DNA of 64,000 bases from PALSA-600 sp963842335 (GCA_963842335.1 CAWJGF010000004.1:248001-312000), one strand, 5' to 3'; counted from the first letter of the stretch, positions 27,723-37,539 are shown. The notes: a model not told the origin generated them from the sequence alone. Program-made: numbers and translations.

Positions 27723-28807
27723 CGCTTCGAGTAGCGATGGTCTCGAGCTATCCCCTGCCCGGCGCGACACCCGCCGGCGGCGTCGAGGTGAGCACGCAGA
27801 GACTCGTGGAAGCGCTCGCCGCCTCCGGCGCCGAGGTGACGGTGGTCGCCCCGGGTCGCACGTCGGACGCGACCGACGGACCTGTCCGCGTGATTCACGT
27901 CGACTTCGACCCGCGACTCGCGTTGCTGCGCCGGCTGCGGCCCTGGCGCGAGGCGGCGGGCCGGGTCCTGCGCGAGCTCGATGCCGACGTCGTCCACGGA
28001 CAGGGTCTGCTGGCGGGCGGCTTGGCGGTCACCGACCTGCAGGGCCGACCGCGGATCGTGACCGCTCACGGCAGCCATGCACAGGACACGCGCGGCTGGC
28101 GCCGCCGAGGACTCGGTGCCGAAGCGCGGATCGCGGTTGTCGAGCGCCTGGCGGCCGGGGTTGTCGCGCGCGCGGACGCCGTCATCTCGGTGCACCCCGA
28201 TCCCGCCGTGAACCTGCCCAGCCACCCGCGTCGGTTCGTCTACATCCCGACGATCGTCGATCCGGTGTTCGCCGGCCCCGGCGGGACCGACCCCAGACCG
28301 GGCCGCGTTCTCTACTGCGGTGGTGCGCGCCGGATCAAGGGCTGGGACCTCCTTGCCGCGGCCTGGCAGGACGTTTCGGCAGTGCTGCCCGAAGCGACGC
28401 TGCACGTCGTCGGCTGGCCCGACGCGGAACCGGTCCCGCCGGCCTTTCGGTCAACCGAGGTTGCCCCCTGGCTGTCGGGAGCCGCACTTCGCGCGGCGTT
28501 CGCGCAAGCTACGGTCGTGGTCATCCCGTCGCGGTTCGAGGTGGCGCCCGTCACACTGCTCGACGCATGGACCGTCGGCGTGCCGGTGGTCGCGACGCGC
28601 GCCGGCGGGATCCCTGCGCTCGCGAGCGACGCGGCGGTGCTCGTCGCGCCCACCTCCGAGGCGATTGCCGAAGCGCTGATCGGAGTGTTGAGCGGCGCGA
28701 CTCCAACGACTTCGCTCGTGGCCGAAGGCTCGCGCCGGGCAGCGGCTGCGACGGCCGAGCGGGTCGCTGCCGCTCATCTAGGCCTGTACCGAGAGCTGAT
28801 TCGCTGA
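27719..28807 (+). CDS. GT4-family glycosyltransferase
   Basis: 362-aa retaining glycosyltransferase with a GT-B fold. The N-terminal glycine-rich loop is SSYPLPGATPAGGVEVSTQR. The donor-site region has VLYCGGARRIKGWDLLAAAW and ends with the nucleotide-sugar E-x7-E type motif PSRFEVAPVTLLDAWTVGVP, then ATRAGGIPALASD. The TTG start at 27719 overlaps the preceding stop; ATG at 27737 is the alternative. It probably adds one sugar to the polymer made by the flanking genes. Confidence 0.88.
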   Translation: MTLRVAMVSSYPLPGATPAGGVEVSTQRLVEALAASGAEVTVVAPGRTSDATDGPVRVIHVDFDPRLALLRRLRPWREAAGRVLRELDADVVHGQGLLAGGLAVTDLQGRPRIVTAHGSHAQDTRGWRRRGLGAEARIAVVERLAAGVVARADAVISVHPDPAVNLPSHPRRFVYIPTIVDPVFAGPGGTDPRPGRVLYCGGARRIKGWDLLAAAWQDVSAVLPEATLHVVGWPDAEPVPPAFRSTEVAPWLSGAALRAAFAQATVVVIPSRFEVAPVTLLDAWTVGVPVVATRAGGIPALASDAAVLVAPTSEAIAEALIGVLSGATPTTSLVAEGSRRAAAATAERVAAAHLGLYRELIR

Positions 28808-29865
28808 GGGTCCTGTTCGTGACGACAGCGCTCGCGCGTGGGGGCGCGGAGCGGCAGTGGGCGGCGCTCCTGCCGCGCCTCGCGGCGCGCGGGGTCGAGC
28901 CGCGCTTGCTGACGCTCCAGGGTCGCGGCGACTTCTTCGACGAGATCGCGGCGACCGGCATCCCGGCTGTCTGCGCCGAGTTGCGCGGCCGCTCCGATGT
29001 CGCCGGGCTTCGCCGAGCGCTTCATCTGGCCGGGCCGCGCCCGGATGTCGTCGTCTCGCAAGGCGTCGACGCGCTCGTCGTCGGGCGACTGATCGCGTGG
29101 CGCGCTCGCGCCGCGCACGCGGTCGTCGAGCACGGAGGGGCCGGGCTGCAGCGACGGTTTCACCGCCGTGTGCTGACGCGCCTCGTCGCGCGGCGTGTTG
29201 ATTCACTCGTTGCGGTCAGTCGCAGCCAATTGCCGGGCCTTCAGGCGCTCGGATACCCGGCGGCGCGAACGGTCGTCATTTCCAACGGCGTCGAAAGCCC
29301 GACTCCGTCCCGCGACCGCGGCAAGGTGCGGGCCGAATTCGGTGTGGCGGCGGGCGAGTTCCTCGCGGTATTCGTCGGCGGGCTCAGGCCGCCCAAGCAG
29401 CCTGTCGCCTTCGTCGAAGCGGTCTCATCGGCGGGTGTTCGCGGGCTCGTCGTCGGCGACGGCCCTCTCCGGGAAGCCGTCGCCGCCGCGGTGGCAGAAG
29501 CCGACGGCCGGGTCGAGGCGGTCGGTGAGCGAACCGATGTGCCGGACCTCCTCCTTGCGGCCGACGTCGTCTGCCTCGTGAGCAACATCGAGGCGCTGCC
29601 GATGGTGGTGTTGGAGGCGATGAGCGCCGGCCGGCCGGTGCTCGCGAGCGACGTCGGCGGGATCGCCGAGGCTGTTGTGGAAGGCGAGACCGGCCTGCTC
29701 GTGCCGCGTGGCGACCGCGCCGCGCTCGTGGGCGCGTTGCGCTTGCTCTCTGGTGACGAAGCGCTGGCGCAGCGCCTCGGGGAAGCCGGCCGGATTCGCT
29801 ATGAGACCCTGTTCTCGGCCGATCGGATGGCCGACGAGTACGTGAGCCTGCTGCAGCGGCTGTAG
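28804..29865 (+). CDS. GT4-family glycosyltransferase
   Basis: 353-aa GT-B glycosyltransferase. The N-terminus LRVLFVTTALARGGAERQWA is typical of the group. The donor half contains FVGGLRPPKQPVAFVEAVSS, SNIEALPMVVLEAMSAGRPV and LASDVGGIAEAVVEGETG. No ATG, GTG or TTG lies at the expected N-terminus; CTG at 28804 overlaps the preceding stop (CTGA) and is the best candidate. A start further upstream would overlap the preceding gene heavily. Confidence 0.85.
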   Translation: MRVLFVTTALARGGAERQWAALLPRLAARGVEPRLLTLQGRGDFFDEIAATGIPAVCAELRGRSDVAGLRRALHLAGPRPDVVVSQGVDALVVGRLIAWRARAAHAVVEHGGAGLQRRFHRRVLTRLVARRVDSLVAVSRSQLPGLQALGYPAARTVVISNGVESPTPSRDRGKVRAEFGVAAGEFLAVFVGGLRPPKQPVAFVEAVSSAGVRGLVVGDGPLREAVAAAVAEADGRVEAVGERTDVPDLLLAADVVCLVSNIEALPMVVLEAMSAGRPVLASDVGGIAEAVVEGETGLLVPRGDRAALVGALRLLSGDEALAQRLGEAGRIRYETLFSADRMADEYVSLLQRL

Positions 29866-29874
29866 CTCAACTGC

Positions 29875-30927
29875 TTAGTGCGTGGACGGCCGCGGCGCGG
29901 CGGCCGGTTGCTGTGGGCGCAGATCGTCGCCCAGCAGCCCCTCGTCCAGGAGGTCGTCGATTCGCGCCAGTCGCGTGAAGCGCCGTTCGAACTGCTCCCG
30001 CGTCAGCCCGTGGGTGCGATACGCGTCGAGGAGCTCTTCTGCCCCGGCCGTCGCGGCCCACTCGCAGTGGAAATCCGGTAACGCCGCACGAAGCCGCCTA
30101 AAACTGACCCGGTAGGAACGGGCATCCGGGTCGGGCGCACCGAGGATCGCGACCGGCGCTCCGGTCACCTCACCCGCGACTGCTGCCAGCTCGCTGACCC
30201 GGTAGTTCCCCTCGTCGCTTCCGACGTTGAAGGCCCGATCGTGAACCGCCTCGCGATCGGCGCCGAGTGTTGCCAGGAACGCGCTTGCGACGTCACGCAC
30301 GTGGACGAGAGGCCGCCACGGTGAGCCGTCACTCAGCACGCGTACCTCCCTATCGAGGAATGCGGAGGCGACGAGGTTGTTCAGGACGACATCGACGCGA
30401 AGCCTGGGCGAGAAGCCGTAGACGGTCGCGTTGCGAAGATAGACAGGGCTGAAATCATCGTCGGCGAGCCCGTGCAGATCGTCTTCGACGCGGACCTTCG
30501 ATGCGGCGTACGGCGTCGTCGGCCGCATTGGCGCTTCCTCGTCGACGGTCGCTCCGTCCTCGGTGACGCCGTACACGCTGCACGACGACGCGTAGAGAAA
30601 GCGCTTCACGCCGGCGTCGCGGGCGAGGCGCGCGAGTCGAATCGATGCTTCGTGGTTGATCTGCCAGGTGTGCTCGGGCGCCAGGTTGCCGAGCGGGTCG
30701 TTCGAGAGGGCCGCGAGATGCACGACAGCATCGACCCCCTGCAACTGCTCCGCGGTGGCGTCGCGGAGATCCAGCTGCGCAGTCGGGACCTGTACCGGTG
30801 CCGGCCCAAGGTCGCAGCCGCTGAACAGCCCACTGTCGAGCCCTGTCACCTCATGGCCCGCCGCCACGAAGCTGGGTGTGAGGACAGAGCCGATGTAGCC
30901 GAGGTTGCCGGTGACGAGAACCTTCAT
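29875..30927 (-). CDS. NAD-dependent epimerase/dehydratase (extended SDR)
   Basis: 350-aa nucleotide-sugar-modifying SDR enzyme. The cofactor motif is MKVLVTGNLGYIGSVL. The catalytic Ser is near YASSCSVYG and the Tyr-x3-Lys is in TPYAASKVRVEDD. The motif NVGSDEGNYRVSELAAVAGE is typical of UDP-glucose-4-epimerase-like proteins. A helical, Pro/Arg-rich C-terminal tail is extra. With RfbF and a C-methyltransferase nearby, it may act on a CDP- or dTDP-deoxysugar intermediate. The exact reaction is unclear. It ends 6 bp before the preceding glycosyltransferase on the other strand. Confidence 0.85.
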   Translation of the reverse strand: MKVLVTGNLGYIGSVLTPSFVAAGHEVTGLDSGLFSGCDLGPAPVQVPTAQLDLRDATAEQLQGVDAVVHLAALSNDPLGNLAPEHTWQINHEASIRLARLARDAGVKRFLYASSCSVYGVTEDGATVDEEAPMRPTTPYAASKVRVEDDLHGLADDDFSPVYLRNATVYGFSPRLRVDVVLNNLVASAFLDREVRVLSDGSPWRPLVHVRDVASAFLATLGADREAVHDRAFNVGSDEGNYRVSELAAVAGEVTGAPVAILGAPDPDARSYRVSFRRLRAALPDFHCEWAATAGAEELLDAYRTHGLTREQFERRFTRLARIDDLLDEGLLGDDLRPQQPAAAPRPSTH

Positions 30928-30933
30928 CTCGCG

Positions 30934-31902
30934 CTATTCCAGCACATGAGGCTCAGACAGCCGGTGCCGACGATGCCAGGCGATCGTCGCGGCAAGGCCC
31001 TCGTGGAGCGCCGTCTGCGGCGCCCACCCAAGTAGCCGCTCTGTCTCCGCGACATCAGCGACGCGTGTTGGCTCGAGCGGCCGGTCGGGGAGGGCACCGA
31101 CGATCGGCCGCGTCGCGGTGCCCACGAGCTCGCAGGCCTTCTCGACGAACTCGGCGGTACTGATCAGGCCCCCCGAGCCGAGGTCGACGGTGCGCCCCTC
31201 GACCCCGGCTGCCAGCGCCATCCGGGCGAGACCGTAGACGACATCGTCGACATAGACCCAGTCGATCAGCCGCGTTCCGCTCGTGATCTCGGGGGCCTCA
31301 TCTCGGAGGAGGCTCTCGATCACGTACGGGACGAGCTTCGTCGGGTCCTGCTGGGCCGGTCCGTAGACCATGAAGACGCGCGCGATCGTCCCCGGAAAGT
31401 CGTAGAGAGCGTGGAACATCCGGACGTAGTCACTGGACGCCCACTTCGAGGCGGCGTAGGGAGCGCTCGGGATGCGGTCGGCCGAGCCGGCGTCGGGCTC
31501 GACCAGCGAGCCCGTGACGACGAAGCGCTCGCAGCCGGTCTCGGCCAACGCGCTCAAGAGGTTCACGGTCGTGTGCAGATTGCTGTGAAACGTGGGGAGG
31601 ACGTGCTCGAGCCCCGGGGCGCCCCAGACATGGCTCGCCAGGTGGAAGACGTAGCCAGGTCGCGTCGCTGCGAGCAGCTCGCGCGTCGCGATCGGGTCGG
31701 TGAGGTCGACCTGCCAGTGCCGTCCGGCCGACGCGGGGCCTTCGGCTCGCCGGCTCGCCGATTGCACGTCCCAACCCCGCGACTGGAGCAGATCACACAG
31801 CCGGCTCCCGATGAAACCTGCGCCGCCCGTCACGAGCGCAGGGCGGCCCGACCCGTGCTCGATGCCGGCTGTGTCGAACGCGAACTCTCGTGCGGGCTGC
31901 AT
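30934..31902 (-). CDS. NAD-dependent epimerase/dehydratase (extended SDR)
   Basis: 322-aa SDR enzyme. The cofactor loop is ALVTGGAGFIGSRLCDLLQS, the active site has FVVTGSLVEPD and the Tyr-x3-Lys in APYAASKWASSDYV, and a substrate-loop motif VYGPAQQDPTKLVPYVIESL follows. It resembles GDP-6-deoxy-4-keto-mannose reductases and UDP-glucose 4-epimerases. ATG at 31902 follows AAGGAGAG with 4-bp spacing and is preferred over 31962. It precedes the other SDR by 6 bp on the same strand, so the two are co-transcribed. It could supply the missing CDP-glucose 4,6-dehydratase-type step, but this is a guess. Confidence 0.83.
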   Translation of the reverse strand: MQPAREFAFDTAGIEHGSGRPALVTGGAGFIGSRLCDLLQSRGWDVQSASRRAEGPASAGRHWQVDLTDPIATRELLAATRPGYVFHLASHVWGAPGLEHVLPTFHSNLHTTVNLLSALAETGCERFVVTGSLVEPDAGSADRIPSAPYAASKWASSDYVRMFHALYDFPGTIARVFMVYGPAQQDPTKLVPYVIESLLRDEAPEITSGTRLIDWVYVDDVVYGLARMALAAGVEGRTVDLGSGGLISTAEFVEKACELVGTATRPIVGALPDRPLEPTRVADVAETERLLGWAPQTALHEGLAATIAWHRRHRLSEPHVLE

Positions 31903-31991
31903 GGACTCTCCTTCGAGGCTTGACGACACCTTACTTCCGGCTACTGTCGGTTCATCGCTCAAGCTTCGACATACGACGACGCCGCTCGCAC

Positions 31992-33305
31992 ATGCACGTA
32001 GCGGTGCTGGGAACCGGCATGGCGGGGCTCGGCGCAGGGCACGTACTCGAGGCGGCCGGCGTTCCGTTCACATGCTTCGACCGCAATCCGCATTTCGGCG
32101 GGCACACCCATTCCTTCCGCTACGAGGAAGGGTTCGTCTTCGACGAAGGCGGTCACATCTCGTTCACGAAGCACGAGCACATTCGCGAGTTGCTCGCCGC
32201 GAATATCGACGGGCAGCACGAAGAGCCGCAGCTGAAGATCGACAACTACTGGCACGGTCACCGCATCACGCATCCCGTGCAGGTCAACCTCGTCGGTCTG
32301 CCCCCGGAGTTGATCGCCGACATCGTTCGCGACTTCGTCGCCGTGAACGGGGAACCGCTGACCGACCAGGCCGACTATGCCCAGTGGCTCCTGCAGGCGT
32401 ATGGCAAGACGTTCGCCGAGACGTTCCCGATGGTGTACGGCCGCAAGTACCACACCGTCGGCATGGATCAACTCACGACCGACTGGATCGGCCCGCGAAT
32501 GTACCGCCCGAGCCTCGACGAGATCGTGATCGGCGCTGTCGCGGGCCAGCGGGCGTCCGTTCACTATGTCGACACCTTCCGCTATCCGTCGTTCGGCGGC
32601 TTCAAGACCTACCTCGAGGCGTTCGCCCGGCGATTCGAGCTTCGCCTCGAGCACGACCTCGTCGGTCTCGACCCGCTCGCGCGACGCCTTCGCTTCGCGA
32701 ACGGTGAGTCGTTCGCGTACGACCGCGTCATCTCGTCGGTCCCGTTGCCCGACCTCATCCCGACGATCGACGGTGCCCCGCAGGAGGTGCTGGACGCGGC
32801 GAAGCAACTCGCCTTCACGACGGCTGTCCTCATCAACCTCGGGATCGATCGCTCCGACCTGTCCGACACCCACATCACGTACTTCTACGACGACGACATC
32901 GTTTTCTCACGCGTGAATCTGCCGCACATGTTCTCGCCGCACAACGCGCCTCCGGGCTGCGGGACGATCCAGGCCGAGGTGTACTTCTCCGAGAAGTACC
33001 GGCCGCTCACCGCCGATCCGTCCGAGCTGATCGCGCCGGCGATCGCCGATCTGAGGCGATGTGGCTTCATCCGCGAGGACGATTCGATCCTGCTGCAGGA
33101 TGCGGTCGTGAATCGCTACGCGAACGTGATCTATGACCACGACCGCGCGGGCGCAGTCGAGATCGTGCACGCCTTCCTCGACGACGTGGGTGTGGACTAC
33201 TGCGGCCGGTATGGGAACTGGGATCATGCGTGGACCGACGAGGCGTTCATGAGCGGTGAGGAGACCGCCGCGCAAGTCGTCGACGCGCTCTCGATTCAGG
33301 GCTGA
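31992..33305 (+). CDS. FAD-dependent NAD(P)-binding amine-oxidase/protoporphyrinogen-oxidase-like protein
   Basis: 437-aa flavoprotein. The dinucleotide-binding start is MHVAVLGTGMAGLGAGHVLE, followed by CFDRNPHFGGHTHSFRYEEG. The middle contains YGRKYHTVGMDQLTTDWIGP and YPSFGGFKTYLEAFARRFEL. It resembles protoporphyrinogen oxidase and UDP-galactopyranose mutase-like proteins often encoded in glycan clusters. It is divergent from the SDR pair by 89 bp. In this position a role in sugar or lipid-carrier modification is more likely than heme synthesis. Confidence 0.82.
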   Translation: MHVAVLGTGMAGLGAGHVLEAAGVPFTCFDRNPHFGGHTHSFRYEEGFVFDEGGHISFTKHEHIRELLAANIDGQHEEPQLKIDNYWHGHRITHPVQVNLVGLPPELIADIVRDFVAVNGEPLTDQADYAQWLLQAYGKTFAETFPMVYGRKYHTVGMDQLTTDWIGPRMYRPSLDEIVIGAVAGQRASVHYVDTFRYPSFGGFKTYLEAFARRFELRLEHDLVGLDPLARRLRFANGESFAYDRVISSVPLPDLIPTIDGAPQEVLDAAKQLAFTTAVLINLGIDRSDLSDTHITYFYDDDIVFSRVNLPHMFSPHNAPPGCGTIQAEVYFSEKYRPLTADPSELIAPAIADLRRCGFIREDDSILLQDAVVNRYANVIYDHDRAGAVEIVHAFLDDVGVDYCGRYGNWDHAWTDEAFMSGEETAAQVVDALSIQG

Positions 33306-33315
33306 CCCCGCGCAG

Positions 33316-34593
33316 TCAACCGGGAAAGAGCTGGGCCTGCTCGTCGCGGAGGCGGTCGATCAGACGCCCGGCCGGCACCGTCACGTCGTCGTAGCACAGC
33401 GGCTGGTCAGCGAGCACGCCCCTGACGAGGGTGCAGTCCGGCGAGATTCCCATCGGCAGCAGATTCTCGGGCCTCGTCACCTCGATGTTGTCGATCGAGC
33501 CGTAGGCCATGAACCCGCCGATACCGTCGAGTGTCTCGCCGGCACGGAGATCGCGCTTGGCGACGGCGAAGACCTCGCAGCGCGGCCCGGCGAGCGGCGT
33601 GACCGCGGCGTCGCCGAAGAGCACCGCGCGGGCGGCCGTCAGCGGCGCTTCGGCCTGAGGCAGGTGCCACGGGGCGTAGAACACGTAGAGAGGGCCTGGG
33701 CCGAGCTTGAAGTGCTCGAGGTAAATGCGTGCCGTGGGGTCATCCGCTCTGCAGACGGCGAAGACACCTGAACCGGGCTCCGCGCCGACGCAGAAGTCGA
33801 CCATGCCCTCGCGGTGGGGCTGCTCGTCATAGAGCGACGCCAGTTCGTTCACGTGGTCGCACCGGTAGCCGTTCATGCCCCGCTGCGCGACCCCGAAGCC
33901 CGTTGCGTTGGCGAGGATCGCGAGCTCCATCGAGAGCTTCGTCCCGTCGGCGTAGGAAGAGACCTTCTGCGGATCCTGGTCCACCGATTCAGCGAAGCCT
34001 CGCTGCGTCTCTGGCGTTCGGTGACGGTCGAGGAAGCCCTTCAGATTGCCGGCGAGGATCGGCCGCAGCCCGATCGTCCGGAGGTAGCGGATCAGGTTCA
34101 TCGCCACGCCTGGCTCGTCTCCGTCGGTGTAACTGATGATCACGCCGGCGGCGTCGGCCCTCGCCTTGAGCAACGGGCCTACGGTCGAGTCCAGCGCCGC
34201 GTTGAGGAGCACGACGTGCTTGCCATGGCCGATCGCATCGAGCACGGTGATCGCGCCGAAGTCGACGTCGCCGGTGGCCTCGATCACGACGTCGACGCTC
34301 TCGGCTCGGCAAACGACCGTGGCGTCGTCAGTCACGGCCGGAGCTCCGCGGGCGATCGTGGCATCCAGGGCCTCGGGCGTCTCGACCATCAGCGGCGTGG
34401 CCGCGCCGGGTCCCTCATAAAGGGCCGCCGCGCGCGCGAGCGTTCGGTTCGACACGGCGACGAGCTCGATGCCAGGCATGCGCAGCGCGTGCGCCGCGAT
34501 TCCGCGTGCGATGTACCCGGCTCCGACGAGCGCGACTCTGATCGGCCGCCCGTCGGCGGCACGGCGCTCGAGTGCCTGATCGAGCAGGATCAT
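33316..34593 (-). CDS. NAD(P)-binding oxidoreductase with SAF domain
   Basis: 425 aa. The N-terminal Rossmann motif is RVALVGAGYIARGIAAHALR, resembling homoserine-dehydrogenase-like enzymes. The middle contains VVIEATGDVDFGAITVLDAI and ISYTDGDEPGVAMNLIRYLR. The C-terminus has a SAF-type segment, AVAKRDLRAGETLDGIGGFM. Such proteins recur next to glucose-1-phosphate cytidylyltransferase genes. The reaction is unknown. ATG at 34593 is chosen; a longer opening would overlap rfbF. It lies 31 bp downstream of rfbF and is probably co-transcribed. Confidence 0.82.
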   Translation of the reverse strand: MILLDQALERRAADGRPIRVALVGAGYIARGIAAHALRMPGIELVAVSNRTLARAAALYEGPGAATPLMVETPEALDATIARGAPAVTDDATVVCRAESVDVVIEATGDVDFGAITVLDAIGHGKHVVLLNAALDSTVGPLLKARADAAGVIISYTDGDEPGVAMNLIRYLRTIGLRPILAGNLKGFLDRHRTPETQRGFAESVDQDPQKVSSYADGTKLSMELAILANATGFGVAQRGMNGYRCDHVNELASLYDEQPHREGMVDFCVGAEPGSGVFAVCRADDPTARIYLEHFKLGPGPLYVFYAPWHLPQAEAPLTAARAVLFGDAAVTPLAGPRCEVFAVAKRDLRAGETLDGIGGFMAYGSIDNIEVTRPENLLPMGISPDCTLVRGVLADQPLCYDDVTVPAGRLIDRLRDEQAQLFPG

Positions 34594-34624
34594 CGGCCGA
34601 GCAGGATCATCAAGCCGAGCAGCG

Positions 34625-35404
34625 TCAGTTCCCGGGCGACCGGTGGCGAGTCCACGGAACACGACCTGTCTCGGCGATCGCGTCGAGCTTCTGCTTGTCC
34701 TTGATCGTGTCCATCGCCTCCCAGAAGCCCTCGTAGCGGTACGCCAGGAGCTCCTTCCGTTCGATCAGGCGGGCAAAGGGAGAGTCGACGAGCTCGTCCC
34801 CGGTCTCGATCACATCGAAGATCCCGGGTCTGAAGACGAAGAAGCCGCCGTTGATCCAGACGTCGGCGTCGGCGAACGGATGCACGCCCTGGACGACGCC
34901 GTCGGTGTCGGCGTCGACGAGGTGGTACTCGACCGGCGGCCGAACTGCCATGAAGAGGCCGGTCTTCCCGCTCTCCTCGAGCGTCCGGACCATCTGGTCG
35001 AGCGGCGCATCAGTGAGCCCGTCCCCGTAGGTCACGAGGAAGGTCGATTCGCCGGCCAGGTGGCTCTCGACCGACTTGAGGCGCTCGCCGAGTGTGGTGT
35101 TCATGCCGGTGTCGACGAAAGTGACGCGCCAATCGTCGGTGTCGCTGCCGAGGAGCTCGACCTGGCCGGCGGTGAGCACGAAATCGTTCGCGAGCGCCTC
35201 GTTGTAGTTGAGGAAGTAGTCCTTGATGCTCTCGGACTGGTAGCCGAGACAGAGGATGAAGTCCGTGTGCCCCCAGGAGGCGTACCACTTCATGATGTGC
35301 CAGAGGATCGGCCGTGCGCCCACCCGGATCATGGGCTTCGGAACCGTTTGCGTCGCCTCGCCCATGCGAACGCCCAGGCCGCCGCAGAACACGACGACCT
35401 TCAC
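34625..35404 (-). CDS. rfbF: Glucose-1-phosphate cytidylyltransferase
   Basis: 259-aa nucleotidyltransferase that makes CDP-glucose from CTP and glucose 1-phosphate. The N-terminus VVVFCGGLGVRMGEATQTVP leads into KPMIRVGARPILWHIMKWYA, LCLGYQSESIKDYFLNYNEA and TYGDGLTDAPLDQMVRTLEE, as in RfbF. Start is GTG at 35404. It is the first committed step to CDP-deoxysugars. A canonical CDP-glucose 4,6-dehydratase is not obvious nearby. Confidence 0.93.
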   Translation of the reverse strand: MKVVVFCGGLGVRMGEATQTVPKPMIRVGARPILWHIMKWYASWGHTDFILCLGYQSESIKDYFLNYNEALANDFVLTAGQVELLGSDTDDWRVTFVDTGMNTTLGERLKSVESHLAGESTFLVTYGDGLTDAPLDQMVRTLEESGKTGLFMAVRPPVEYHLVDADTDGVVQGVHPFADADVWINGGFFVFRPGIFDVIETGDELVDSPFARLIERKELLAYRYEGFWEAMDTIKDKQKLDAIAETGRVPWTRHRSPGN

Positions 35405-35549
35405 GCGGCCCCCTGCTGGGATGTTCCGGCGTCCACGTCTCGAAGCTTAGTGAGGCGAGCGCAAATTGCCAGATGGCGACTTCAGTTCGGGCTCGATCCG
35501 GCCGATGGATGCTACTGATGCAGCAGGCGCTTGAGAGGGGACGCGGGGC

Positions 35550-37535
35550 GTGACGAACACAGAGAAGATCCTGGTCGATGTCGGCATCCCGACCGGAGGG
35601 AGGGCGACGTACCTCTCCGAGGCGGTCGGCTCTGCCCTCACCCAGAGCCTTGCCGAGATCCGTGTGACGGTCGGCGAGAACGGGGCGGGCACGGCGGCGG
35701 TCGAGGAAGCTCTTGCGCCTTGGCGCAGCGACCAGCGCCTGCGTCACCTCGTCCACGGCGTCGATCTCGGGCCTGCGAAGAACTACACCGCGGTCGCAGA
35801 GGGTGAGGCCCCGTATCTCGCGATCCTCCACGACGACGACCGCTGGGACTCCGAGTTCCTCGAGCGCCGGGTCGCGTTCCTGGAGGAGCATCCCTCGTGC
35901 TCGTTCGTCTTCTCAAGGTGCTTCTTGATCGACTCCAGAGGCTCGTATGTGGATGTGTGGGAGGACGTCCTCGCGCCGGGAGTCCATTCGCCTGCATCGT
36001 TCCTGCCGGCGCTCTACGAGCACAACATCGTTCCCGTGCCGACCGTCGTCGTGCGCCGGTCCGCCTACGAGTCGATCGGTGCCGCCTTCCACGACCTGCT
36101 CTTCAACGACCACGAGTTCTGGCTGCGGCTTGGAAGCCGCTGGGACGTCGGATACCTCCCGACGATCGATGCCGCGTACCGTGTGCACAACAACCAGACG
36201 ACCTTCGCGAACCGGCGGCGACTCGGCGAGAACCGCATCAGTTTTTATGCAGCGGTCGACGAGACGACGCCCGCCGTCGTTGTCGATCGCTCGGTTCGAC
36301 GGCGGGCGAGCGCGTCCGCGCACCTCCAGGTCGCAGGCGACGCAATGGAGCGCGGAGAGCGAGGCGACGTCATCCGGGAGGTGGCGCGGGCAGCCATTGT
36401 CTCACCCAGGACCATGCTGCATCGCCGAGAGGGACGGCGAGCTGCGCTGCTGATCGCCGCCTCGGTACTGGGGCCGCCCGGTCGCGCCCTGTGGCGGTCG
36501 CGAAGAGATTTCGGGCGGCGGCGGGCCGACGCGATGGGCGCGCGGCGCGCGGGAGTTGCGCGGCTCGGTCTGCCTGTATCCGACCCGCCTCTCTTCTCGG
36601 TGGTCATTCCGGCGCGCAACGCGCAGGACACAATCGCCCAGGCGCTCGACTCCGTTCTCATCCAGACGTGCCAGCAGTTCGAGATCATCGTTGTCGACGA
36701 CGGCTCGACCGACGCCACCGTTCAAATCGCGACCGAGAAGGCTGCCGACCGCGTGACGATCGTGAGCCAGGAGAACCAGGGCGTCTCCGCTGCCCGGAAC
36801 GCCGGTATTCGCGTCGCACGCGGAGCGTATATCAGCTTTCTCGACGCCGATGACCTGTGGCTGCCGACGTATCTCGCGAAGGCGATCGAGGCGCTCTCGG
36901 GCGATCCCGAGCCGGGGCTCGTGTTTACGGATGCCTGGGTGTACGACGAGCCGGCTGGACGCATTCGCCGTCAACCGATGATGGCGCGCCGGCGTCCCAC
37001 GGATGACCTTCCGTCGGAACCAGCCGCGTTCTTCTCGCTGCTGCTCCGCGGCAACTTCGTCTACACGTCGGCGACGGTGCCCAAGGACGTGTTGGAGCAG
37101 GTCGGCGGCTTCGACGCGGAGCTCACGCGTGCGGAGGACTACGACCTCTGGCTGCGTATCTCCGCGGCGGGCTTCAGCGCGAGCTATGTTCCAGGGCCGC
37201 TCGCGCTCTACCGCCTCCATGGCAGCGCGCGGTCGCTCTCGAGCGACCGCCTCGAGATGAGCCGTGGCGAGTCGGAGGTGCTCCGCCGGCTCCTCGACCG
37301 CCACGCGCTTCCGGAGCCCCACATCGCGCTCGCACAATCGCGCCTCGATCAAGTCGGCGCGGCCGTGACCCGGCTCGAACGCGGAGAGCACCCGCAGCGG
37401 ACCCTGCGGCGGCGGCTCGTCCGGCGGGCCAATCGCCTGGTGCACGAGGGGACGCTGTACGGACCTGCACCGCCGGAGGTGCTCGGGGCGTTCCCGGACC
37501 TGGTCGCTGCGCGGCCCGGCTCAGCGTCGTCGTAG
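35550..37535 (+). CDS. Two-domain GT2 glycosyltransferase
   Basis: 661-aa protein with two GT-A domains. Domain 1 begins KILVDVGIPTGGRATYLSEA and has the acidic motif LHDDDRWDSEF. Domain 2 begins PLFSVVIPARNAQDTIAQAL with IIVVDDGSTDATV and SFLDADDLWLP, and shows the GT2 loop GFDAELTRAEDYDLWLRISA. Each domain has its own divalent-metal motif, so the enzyme may add two sugars in succession. GTG at 35550 is preceded by GAGGGGACG. It is divergent from rfbF. Confidence 0.88.
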   Translation: MTNTEKILVDVGIPTGGRATYLSEAVGSALTQSLAEIRVTVGENGAGTAAVEEALAPWRSDQRLRHLVHGVDLGPAKNYTAVAEGEAPYLAILHDDDRWDSEFLERRVAFLEEHPSCSFVFSRCFLIDSRGSYVDVWEDVLAPGVHSPASFLPALYEHNIVPVPTVVVRRSAYESIGAAFHDLLFNDHEFWLRLGSRWDVGYLPTIDAAYRVHNNQTTFANRRRLGENRISFYAAVDETTPAVVVDRSVRRRASASAHLQVAGDAMERGERGDVIREVARAAIVSPRTMLHRREGRRAALLIAASVLGPPGRALWRSRRDFGRRRADAMGARRAGVARLGLPVSDPPLFSVVIPARNAQDTIAQALDSVLIQTCQQFEIIVVDDGSTDATVQIATEKAADRVTIVSQENQGVSAARNAGIRVARGAYISFLDADDLWLPTYLAKAIEALSGDPEPGLVFTDAWVYDEPAGRIRRQPMMARRRPTDDLPSEPAAFFSLLLRGNFVYTSATVPKDVLEQVGGFDAELTRAEDYDLWLRISAAGFSASYVPGPLALYRLHGSARSLSSDRLEMSRGESEVLRRLLDRHALPEPHIALAQSRLDQVGAAVTRLERGEHPQRTLRRRLVRRANRLVHEGTLYGPAPPEVLGAFPDLVAARPGSASS

Positions 37536-37539
37536 ACGT

